From assembly GCA_030268105.1 (NCBI GenBank), contig BSDZ01000011.1, forward strand, positions 3,931,001 through 3,995,000: a stretch of 64,000 bases of DNA, read 5' to 3'. The DNA is from Volvox africanus (Eukaryota; Chlorophyta; Chlorophyceae; Chlamydomonadales; Volvocaceae). Below the pieces are notes generated by a model, which was given only the letters and a program-made list of their open reading frames with translations, did not search any database and was not told where the DNA came from. The translations under genes were made by a program, and so were the position numbers. This document shows positions 24,196 through 34,041 of the stretch, piece after piece (the first letter of the stretch is position 1; every line of letters begins with the position of its first letter).

Positions 24196-27100
24196 CTACA
24201 TACCCCTGTAATTATTCCGCTCGTAACTTCCACGACGGTCATGATAGCGACGACGTGGTGATGGCGCTGCCGGGCTAGGAATAGGCGCCGAGCTGTTGCA
24301 GGAGTAGGTGTTGGGGCATCTGCCGGGGAACGCGTCCTTCGGTGGCTGGTACCCCGGGCAGTACCACAATACCAGCGCCATGCAGCCCTCGTCTTCGTGC
24401 GGCAGAACGTGGCAGTGGAACACGGACACACGCTGGGTGCATTTTAACGGTAATGGCCAATGCTTGAGGTCGTTCTTGTTCCGGCCGCAGAGCGCCCTGT
24501 CGCGGTGTGAGATGAGGGGCCTGGAGAAGTCGGTGGCCAGCCACTGGATGGTGGTCTGGTCACAGACATTGACACGGTCACCGCAGGTACCGTTGCCGCT
24601 GCCGTGCGCGGGCCAGGGGCATCCAGTCTGGCACGTGGGCAGGAGGATGGCGTCCAGCCAATCGCCCTCCTATTTGGGTGGGTGGAGTGAGGGGGAGGAG
24701 GAGTGAGGGGGCGGGCAGGTAGGTGGAGTATGTAGTTCAATGGAATGGGGCCCAGCAATCTGGAATGAATTGTGTGAAAATATGGAAGTGGTGGCTGCTG
24801 GAGGAATAAAAGCATATCCTACATGCCATTTATATATAGCCTATGTTTAAGCTGTATATGTTGCGCGCGCACACACCCACACACTTATGCAAACGTAATT
24901 ACGATCTATATATGATGGAATCCTAGAAAACGAGTGAGTACACAAAAACATGACATGTCCACAATCGAACTGTACACCCATTGCTGGGTGGGGCTGGTGG
25001 GGCTGGGGCGGAACACACGCCGATACGGATATATCATCGGGTGTCCGGTACGTTCCATCCATACTTCTCTCATGCATGGCCTGTTTTTTCTATGACTAGC
25101 TCAGGCCCAACCTGGTCACTCCTGCACGATCCGTTGGCGGCATGACGGCCATCGGATGCCTACTGAATCATGCCACATGCCACATGCATTGTACACACAC
25201 GCACCTTGAAGTTATTCGTGACCCGGGTCGTGCAGGGCGGCAGGTTCTTCAGGCGGACGGGGGTCTCATGCAGGTGCCAGGGGTGGAATGTGATGTCCCG
25301 AAGCCTCCAGATCTGCTGGCTACCCTGCTCCACATACGCGACTCCGTTCGGAAAGAGCTTGTTGTTGATGGAGCACATGCCACCTGAAGATGGATCGATG
25401 ATCGAGTGTGCGTGCATGTGTTTGTCTTGCGTCTTACATCGTCGTATGCACGTCGCACGTCGTACATGTAGATGTGGTCCCCATCACATATAGCCAGATG
25501 GGCACACACATACGGATATCAGGTGCAAGATGGCCGCCGCAGGACAGCATTCGCAGCATTCGCAGCCATTCACCAGAATAGACGATGTGCATGTATGTAT
25601 GTAACGGGTACGCAAGATTGTATATATACGCTCACCACAACAGCTTACCAAACTTCCGGTTCATGAAGGAGTAGCACTGCTTGATAGCGGGCTTGGGGAA
25701 GTGCTGGTAGTCCAAGTATTGGAAGAGATCAAGCCTGTGACGACGGACGGGGGCGAAGGAACGATGCAAACGTGTGTCGCATTAACCCTGCCTGCTGTTA
25801 TGCATGTGGCCCCTCCCCTACATCGTCGTCGCTCGATCGCTGTACGACCATTGCCATGCTATGTATCATATATATCATACTCCGGCAGGCAGGGCGGTGT
25901 AATGTGACCCGTGATGTGCAGTGTGGTTAATGTTATCATATGTATAGTACCGTACCTGGACCTGCATACGTTATCGCTGAAGTCCTCCTCTGGCTGAAGC
26001 TTTGAAGGCACTGGATGCACCTCCACCACCGCCAACACTGCTGCATTTAGCTCACGACGACCGTACAGGTTATTTGCCGGCCGCAGCTTGGCACCGTTGG
26101 CAGGGTGGTCACCGAAGCACTCGCAGTGCGTTGCTTGGCAGGCTGTACGGGACATACAAGCAGGGCGCTAATATGCCGCCAGCAGCCATGCTTGGATGGA
26201 TAAGCAACACATCTTTGTGTGCACGTATGTATGTGCGTGTTTTGCAAGACAACCTTATTGTGCACCTAAGCAAGTTTCAAAGGTGCACGACCAGGGTAGC
26301 AAGAACACGTTTTGGATGGATAGATGGGTGGATGGGATTTATTCTCCTAGCTACCTGTCTAGTTACCCACCGTCATAGTTAGTATGGAAGGGTCCCGCGC
26401 CGGACGCCAGCACATAGGTGCCAGGAACATCACATTTGATCAGGATGTCGGCACGGTTCGCCGGACCCATGATCAGGTCGTTGTAGGAGCGGTGGCTGCC
26501 AACCGGCGTGGAGGAGAGAAGGCGAGGAAACTCGGGCAGCGGCACACCGTCGCGGGCGAGGAGCCACATCCTGCGCCGAGTTGGTTGACATGCGCACGGG
26601 AGAAGCAGCAGTGGCAAGTTACCTCGGGATGCGGATGGATTGATAATTATTGTTAGGGTTATTACGCTGCCCCTTAGGCAGGCATGCGGTAAAGGGAGTG
26701 TTGTATCTCTGTTGTGTTGGCCTACAAAGGCCCGATCGGAAGATGACCGTCGACGGCCCAATCTTTGACACTACCCGTAGATACCCCAGGATACTACAGG
26801 GAGCCCCGCGAGTTCATTTTACACCATTGGGCATGCATGCGTGCCCCATTGTTGGGGCCTATAGATAGGGTTCACTGGGTTGTTTGATTTTGCGGATTCT
26901 CTTGCTCAGTGCGGCCCCTATCCATGTGCTCAAAACCTTACTAGGCCCCCCCAGAATCTTCACCATCCGTACTCGTCAAGAAATAACCCGTCCGAGGTAT
27001 TCCAGATCGATCTCGAGATCATTAATGAGCAATTATGGCGCCCTAGGTTTATGGGCCATCTCAGGAAATGGATAGTAAATACATATTTGTGCATTCATAC

Positions 27101-30100
27101 ACGCGCCCACCCGTCCACTCACTTGCACGTATCCGCTGGAGTCAGTTTGCCCTTGCGGTCAACCTTGGGTTAGTGGCGAGCACAAATGAATAACGAACAA
27201 TCAAGCGGGTGGGGTGATTTCATTAGCGGACAATTCACGCTGCTAGCTCGCTGTCATCCAATTCACTTGGGTCGTCATGCACATGGGGTGGTCATCAGAC
27301 GCAAACCAAGTTGTGTCGGCAGCGTGTCGGACCAACCGCTTTCCTCATCACAGATAGCTAGGTATGTCGGCAGGAAGCAGCATGTTGGTTGCTCGCTTGG
27401 AGCACACCGCATTTGCGATTCTACAGCCAGCCGCTTAGGCCAGCAGGCGCATGCCACTCATGAGCAATTTGTGGCCCCTATGTGTTAGTAGGAAGACTTT
27501 TCTCGTACCTTCTGGATGGTGAGGTCCAACCACTTCATCGTCATTGTGTTGACAATCTGCCAACGAGAATACCTGCGTGTGTATTATATTGGACAGTTGG
27601 CAATTAATGAACTGCTGTTGAATTCTATGTATATTTAATAAATCAGCGATTACCGAGTTGTGTGAGATGTATGGTGAGCGTACGACGGCGACGTAGCAGT
27701 ACATATGCGTACTCACAGACACGGCATACTGTCACCATGTACGTCACAAATACAGAAGTGCATAAGTACAGAAACGTTCTGTATTTTCACAGACCTCTCC
27801 GCGGTGATCTCGATGGTCGGTTGGAAGGCGCCGTTTACCAGGGCCCAGTCCCGACCGGCAAGGTTCTTGTAGCGGGGCTTGCCCGCCTTGTTGAACAGCA
27901 GGATGCTCGGGGGCGACGAGGCGTTCCCCAAGAAGCTGCCGGTCGGGAAGTTGACAAGCGGCAGGCGGCAGGCGGATATGGGGACGGGTGTCGATAACGA
28001 TTTGGTCTCACAATAATTCTACCGAAGGCACGGGCATGTGCGTGGTGATTGATGGTTGCTGTGCCGTACTTACGGAATGGTGTCATCATCGGGTGCGTTG
28101 GCGGTGGTGTTGCGAAACCAGATGCCGTTGATCTGCAAGATGGTGCTGTGCTCCAGGGGCTGGTCCTTCAAGATCTGAATGAGTGAATTCACAACCCCAT
28201 CCGAGAAGGGGACAGTAAGCGTGCGTTATTTGAGTTGGATGAGATGGATGGACAAACGGACAAGTAGCTAGTGTGTGTGAGATGGGTAGCTAGGGATATG
28301 CAGAGTGTAACCAGAGTGTAACCTCCCCCATTGAATCATCTCCACTGAGTCATCTCCCGCACCGACCTGCAGCAGTCGGTCACACTCCCGGCAATTATTG
28401 TTCTCGTCGTTGGTTTGGAACAGCTGACGTAGACCGCCGGGCAGGTACGACTCTGGAACTATCCACGGGGCCGCAGAAGTGGGCGTCTGGATAGCCACAG
28501 ATCCGTGATGATGCGCGTGGATCCTGCGGGCAATGAAGTCAGGAAGAAAGGTACGTCGAAAAGATACACACATGATGACGAATGTCGACCGGACTGTATG
28601 TAGTGGTAGCCGCATAGCAATTCCTCTAAAAATGCTGCGTAGGTGCTTCATCATTTTTGCACCTGATAATATGGTTTCATGTGCCGTACCTTTGTACCAC
28701 TATCCCACATGCACATTTCCATCTATTTATCATATGCGCAACATTCAAGATTGTTCATATCAATAACGTCCACTAGTAGTTCACTGCCGGCTGGATAATA
28801 TATAAGACACACATCATTTACGTATATAATAACCTATTATGTACTACTAATGTACTACCGTACTGTGTACGATAATGCATTGCTTGTACGTGCACTGTGC
28901 GTCCCCTCCATCCTCCCTGTATGCGGATCCAGGTATGGATGGCAGATAGCATCGATGTGGTGTATGTATGTTTGTGATGAGGGGCATATTTATGTTGTAT
29001 GTATGAGGGGTATACGGAAGCTAATAAGCCATATCCAGACACTCCCGTGCGATTTCTGGTGCCTGCCTGATGAATGAAGAACTCTGCTGGTTGGTAAGCA
29101 CAGCAGAAGTACAGCAGTCCTGGGTAGCTGAGGGTGCAATAAATAGAGTGAGTCCAATAAAACCCAATATATGCATGCCGATTTTCAACTCTACCTATCT
29201 ATCTATCTAGCAATATCTCACCAGCCCACTCCAGGGACAACCGGAATCAGCGGGTAGGTGTACTTGACGGTTGCTCCAGCAGGGTGCTGTCGTACACCGT
29301 AATGGTATTCCTCTTTTGCTAGTGGACGGTCCATGACGAAGATGTTGTCTCCGCGCACTTTGCAGAACTGCGTGGAGGGAACTGAACTGTTGCAGTAGTA
29401 GTCCTGGATGGAGATGTCGGGGTTGGCCAGGCCGGACTCGGGGTTGCCGGGCTCGCAGAGGTTGCTGATGTTTGTTGCGCCAGGGTCCACCTTCATCATT
29501 TTTGTTTGATTGGATGGGGAGGGGGTACACACAGTCGTTATAAGTGGGGAATGTTAACATTAATATAATATAATATAATATAATATAATATAATATAATA
29601 TAATATAATATAATATAATATAATATAATATAATATAATATAATATAATATAATATAATATAATATAATATAATATAATATAATATAATATAATATAATA
29701 TAATATAATATAATATAATATAATATAATATAATATAATATAATATAATATAATATAATATAATATAATATAATATAATATAATATAATATAATATAATA
29801 TAATATAATATAATATAATATAATATAATATAATATAATGTAATGTAATATAATATAATGTGGTTTCTTGGTGACCCTGAGTGCTCTGTTAGTGGCCAGG
29901 CGAGAGCCTCTGAGGTATCGATGGCCCGAGTGAGAGGGGGAGCACGTGGCAGGACAGACACGTGCAAAGCCACGTGCTCCTCCCCTGCGCTGTGGCTCGG
30001 TTCGGTCAGGACCCCCGGTGCTCGTCTTTGGAGGGCGAGTCGCCCACAGTGTAAAACCCATAAATATAATGTATGTAATAATATGTAATATTATACATAT

Positions 30101-31786
30101 TACGTACTGGTACATCACCAGATATATCTCCTGGGCTGCTGTTAAATGTTTCTTCTCATCTATTCAGTCATTTTATAGGATAGATGGATATATAGAGATT
30201 CTTAAGTTGGCCGGTACATACGGTCGCCGCCGAGCAAGCGCGTGCGGTGATTCTGCCGCCGGCCAGCTAGCTTTGTAGCTAGGTACCTTGAGGCCGTGTG
30301 TGTGCAGGTTGGTCCACTGGAAATCCTTGGGCCCATTCGATAAGAAGTTGCCGCCGGCAGGGCAGGTGTGGAAGGGCTGGAAGGGAAGGCTGCGCGCGGC
30401 CACCCATCCAGGAAGGCAGGGCAGAAGGCAGGGCGGAGATAGAGCCATCAGATAAACAACTTAATGCCATCCAACCAGCTATATATGCATGCATGTAGCT
30501 TATTTTGATGGGAAATATAAATGTAATCAACCGATTGGATCATAACGCAATCGAAAACGGCTAGTATGCAGACACGAAGCGATGTGAGTGTGTCTATATA
30601 TATCCAATCCAAGCAAATAATCAAGAGCCACGCAAGATTATTGCATGTATAAAAAGCAGATTATTTATTATGCGGGTCATGCATGCACGCATATATGTTT
30701 CATACTAGTTGGTAGGTGCGCATGAAGTGTCGTTGGTATATATATATATATATACTGGGTTGCATGGAGCAACCCTGTGTGTGTGCGTGTATGTGTGTAT
30801 CTGCATATCGGTCACTCACTTGTTGGTCAGCTCAATGGAAAAGGTGCTACAGACCGCATCTAGGATCAGAGCCGGTGGCTGAATACCCCGGCTCTCAACT
30901 CCAGGAACCACGTAGTGTGAGGAAGCGAACTTTAGGGATTCGGATGTGCTGACAACAATCTGATCAGGACGGGCGAGCGAGCACGCGAACGAGGAGAAAC
31001 AGAGGGAAGAATCACATACAATCACATTCGTGCATGCATACATGAAGGTGTGTTGTATCTCTATTGTGTCCGCCTAAGCAAAGGCCAAACTCGGAAGATG
31101 ACCACACACGGTCCATCCTGGACGCTACCCGTAGACACCCCAGGATACTACAGGTGCGTAGAATGGATCGGATTAAGAACAATACCCAGCTGGATAGATG
31201 TATGTACGGCAGGCTCCGTGCGTCCTGCTGTCTGTCTGAGGCTGGGTTTGACGTAATAGGTGCTGCGATAGATAACAGGCAAATAAAGAGAGTGATGAAC
31301 GCCCATGCATGCCCAGTATGTAATCCAATCACGTACGAACTAAGGGTTCTAAATATCCCGTTTCTAGTTGCACGTAGTTTGGGTTGTTGAGCTGTGTCTA
31401 CGGGAACGAACAGCATCATCAGCATGCACTCTGCTGCTGCTGCCTGCACAGCCATTGCTAGTAACTTCGTAGCTACTTACCAACGTGCTTTGTTTCTTGG
31501 ATCTATCCCCCCTGCCTCATGCATCAATTGATGATCCGCCTGGAAGAAGACTCACCGATACATCCGCCGGTTTCATTACAACCTCGACATCCATCCTCGG
31601 CCTCAGTGTGATACGTGGAATCACTGGGAGGCTCGGCGGTCGAATGGGTATCTCCAGCCGCTCATAAGTGCCCTCTTCGGGATAGCCCCAGCCAGCCGCC
31701 AGCAGGGGAAAGAGCAGCAGCACACCGACCAGCAGTTGGCGGGCCCCCTGCTGGTGGCCTCTGCTGGCAACCACATGGAGAGCCAT
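24196..31786 (-). CDS. Secreted multicopper oxidase, copy 1 (14 exons)
   Basis: Exons 31786-31556, 30959-30820, 30389-30287, 29490-29222, 28523-28367, 28174-28074, 27935-27795, 27572-27509, 27163-27123, 26570-26371, 26142-25956, 25734-25649, 25383-25205, 24669-24196 join in phase (790 aa). A signal peptide is clear (LLVGVLLLFPLLAAGWG). All four copper motifs are present: HTHG (H153, H155), WIHAHHHG (~248-255), HPWHLHE (607-613) and HCHVLPHEDEGCM (718-730), the CotA/bilirubin-oxidase-like arrangement. Such enzymes oxidise phenolics, bilins or metal ions and reduce O2 to water; the substrate is unknown and the protein is probably secreted or in the wall. The predicted type-1 axial position (H724+5) is Cys729. 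Exon 9 is only 41 bp. Introns carry a 300-bp (TATAA)n array, a LINE tail and two LTR-like insertions. Exon lengths equal copy 2 except exons 11 and 14. Confidence 0.88.
26699..26798 (+). mobile_element. LTR-like 100-bp insertion, copy 1
   Basis: Begins TGTTGTATC and ends GATACTACA, giving TG...CA ends with near-perfect 9-bp inverted termini. It is flanked by GGGAG on both sides (26694-26698 and 26799-26803). It sits in intron 9 of oxidase copy 1. It is too short to code for anything, so it is non-autonomous. Confidence 0.75.
29222..29490 (-). other. Oxidase copy 1 exon 4 (uncommon AAG acceptor)
   Basis: The exon begins GTGGACCC after an AG in ATGATGAAG; copy 2 uses the same place after GAGCAAAG. 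Neither acceptor is preceded by CAG or TAG, but phase (LHTHGLK|VDPGA) and equal exon length (269 bp) support both. Confidence 0.6.
29559..29860. repeat. (TATAA)n pentanucleotide microsatellite, ~300 bp
   Basis: About 60 nearly perfect 5-bp units in intron 3 of oxidase copy 1. It is absent from the matching intron of copy 2. A LINE tail is inserted at its right edge. Reading frames across it (LYYII repeats) are artefacts of the repeat. Confidence 0.95.
29861..30062 (+). mobile_element. 5'-truncated LINE tail with target duplication
   Basis: Matches the last ~200 bp of the LINE at 38405-38605 very closely, including the GGAGCACGTGGC hairpin. It is flanked by AATATAATG at 29852-29860 and 30063-30071, a clean target-site duplication at the edge of the (TATAA)n array. 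This is a short, dead-on-arrival retrotransposition product. Confidence 0.85.
31051..31152 (+). mobile_element. LTR-like ~102-bp insertion, copy 2
   Basis: Same family as 26699-26798 (TGTTGTATCTCTATTG ... GGATACTACA). Flanked by GGTG on both sides (31047-31050, 31153-31156); the duplication can be read as 5 bp (AGGTG) if the last A is shared. It lies in intron 1 of oxidase copy 1. Internally GACC and GGTC around a 6-nt spacer can pair. Confidence 0.7.
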
Positions 31787-32716
31787 CCGGTAAGTGTTAC
31801 TGATGGGATGATGGATGTGTTTGATTAGCTGGTGGTATGTAGACGTTCTTGGTTGCTTGCTTGGGTGGTTTTATTTGTAAGTGAAGGCAGGTGACTACGT
31901 AGCTTCGTGCACGCGGCAGGCAATCGAGCGAATTTGCGACGAAGAGGAAGCAGTATGTACTGCGTGCGCTGCAAGATAGAGGCAGGATGGCAGAACAGTT
32001 GAAGTAAATCACCACGCACGTACGTCAAGAACTGTATGTATATGTATATATGACTTTGGATAGTGAGCAGCGGATATATATACACCTGATCGGGGTTGTC
32101 ATTATTGTCTTTTTATACGATTAGCCTGCCTGCCTCGCTCGCTTCTGTAACATCCATTCATCGATCGCTTCTTCCAAGCAAAGTAACAATCCATGATCAC
32201 GAAGTCTGACGGCGTTCGTTGGCTGCCTCTGCTGCAGATTCCAACACGAGGGCGGGAACGAATTGATGATTACTACCAATCCAAAATAATACATAGGTCT
32301 ATGAATATGCGTTATTGTTATACAAAGGCTTAAAAGCAGGGGCGAGTGGATATACCGATAAATCACCATACATTATCGTCATGGCTACCGCCGTAGATGA
32401 ACAAACATACAATAAGCAAGCGATAGGTGAAGCGTCATTTATCAAACTCCTGACTGGAAATCGTAATAATGAAATGGGCTGATAGCTGGAATAGTTGAAG
32501 TGAATCCATCACTATGGCTACGGAAAACTGCGTTATGAGGGGCGCGTTATATCGCGCGCTTGTCTGCGCAAAGCTGCGAAATGTGCGAAAGTAGGCGAAT
32601 CCTAGAGCGAATGACTGCGAATGCAACGCACGGCCATAACGCAGCAGAAGGAAAACAGCCAACGTCTGCACGCTTCTGCTAAATATATTATGCCAAAGCT
32701 AACTTCTACTCAAAAT

Positions 32717-32930
32717 ATAATTCAGCAAGAATATTCGTTAATGTTTACAATACAATTTTAACAAAATTAAATTTGAGTTAGCATTTTGTGCCCTCGCGAA
32801 TGAGTCTGCTACTAGATGCGATTGCCCGCGGTAGATCTCGCGTTGGCCTCGCAGCAGCCCTCTGTAACGCGGAGGCAACGCGACATGGTAACGCGAATAT
32901 CAGTAGTCATAGTGCATGTGCGTGTATATG

Positions 32931-32961
<31 letters not shown>

Positions 32962-32967
32962 ACGTAC

Positions 32968-32998
<31 letters not shown>

Positions 32999-33180
32999 CA
33001 CATACACATATACATATACATACATATATACGTATATATATATACATATGTAAACATATATATGTTTGAGCATGTGTGTGTGTTGATTTCTAGTTGTTCA
33101 TGAACATCCATGCATGCATATTTCTTCCCATAAGACGGAATGCACGCAGCAGCCACTCGCTTGATCATTTTCGCCGGGCT
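32717..33180. repeat. Duplicated segment A, copy 2
   Basis: Aligns with 21692-22070. The extra length is mostly an expanded TG/TA run at about 32935-33060. Its right end abuts sequence unrelated to the first unit, which marks where the ~5.5 kb carrying the LINE interrupts the duplication. Confidence 0.85.
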
Positions 33181-33562
33181 TGGCAACTTCTTGTGTGCGA
33201 GGCACTAGCTATTCATGAGAGCCATCTGACTCCTTCATGATCAGTAATCTATATATCTATATATATTTTTTAATGTTCATATGTGTATGTATATCATTAT
33301 TTGTATATGAATGATGAATCTCACGTTGCATAGATGGATTACCGACAGATCCAAATATTGCTCACCCACCCACCCTACGTGGCTAGCTAGCTTGATTGCA
33401 TATGATTAAAGAATATACATATATTCTTACACTTATGCAAGTACAGGTTCAGAAACATCTTGCAGACGTCTCTAGCTAGCTTCCTATCCAACCAAGCGGA
33501 TGATGAGCATCATTAATAATACATATCCATCATCTCATCATTAACACTTACTATACCTGATG

Positions 33563-33760
33563 ATGGCTCTCCATGTGGGTGACAGAGGTCGCCAGCATTG
33601 GGTCGGCCCATCGACGACTCTTTGCATGCTCGCTTACGGCTGCCTGACCCATTCGCTGCCTCGCCGGTGCTGCTGCTTTCCCTGGCTGGTAGTGCTCCTG
33701 CTGCTGCTTCGTGCGTGCATGCGTGTACCCGTGGATATGCGTTGCAAGTTAGTAATAATA
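33563..33760 (+). pseudogene. Possible orphan first exon of an oxidase-like gene
   Basis: Starts MALHVGDRGRQ, matching the oxidase N-terminus MALHVVASRG: 19 of the first 21 bases agree, and bases just upstream (AACACTTAC) also resemble copy 1. A strongly hydrophobic segment follows (CFPWLVVLLLLLRACM), as in a signal peptide. It points the opposite way to both oxidases and no downstream copper motifs follow before the LINE. It may be a fragment inverted during duplication, or a chance similarity. Confidence 0.3.
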
Positions 33761-34041
33761 ATCAGTAATCATACATATAGCTCAGCGATGATGTATAAGA
33801 GACCAGAAGGTGGAAATAGGTCCTAATACGGTGGAACGGTAAAACCTGCAACGTCGGAAGATGCACTCACAGAAGCTCGTACGCGCCAATAAATAATAAT
33901 GTAAATGGATGAAAGCAAAATGCATACGTGTTGCTATGAGTGAAGCGTCCGACGTTGTAGGTTTTTGAACATACATACATACATACATACCTGTACCATG
34001 CACCTGTACCATGCACCTGTACCATGCACCTGTACCATGCA

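Larger units (their letters stand above)
31787..33996. other. Upstream region of oxidase copy 1 and left flank of LINE
   Basis: Holds the promoter of the minus-strand oxidase (no motif recognised), duplicated segment A copy 2 (32717-33180) and a start-exon-like fragment at 33563-33760. A 33-bp match to 21666-21698 at about 32154-32188 marks the probable start of the second tandem unit. Confidence 0.5.

Noticed and set aside
26699..26798. LTR-like element as a hammerhead retrozyme
   Set aside because: I looked for CTGATGA and GAAA ribozyme cores and did not find them; the unit is also much shorter than known retrozymes.
29560..30118. Long minus-strand open frames of LYYII repeats
   Set aside because: Pure translation of the (TATAA)n array plus flanking oxidase exon in the wrong frame.
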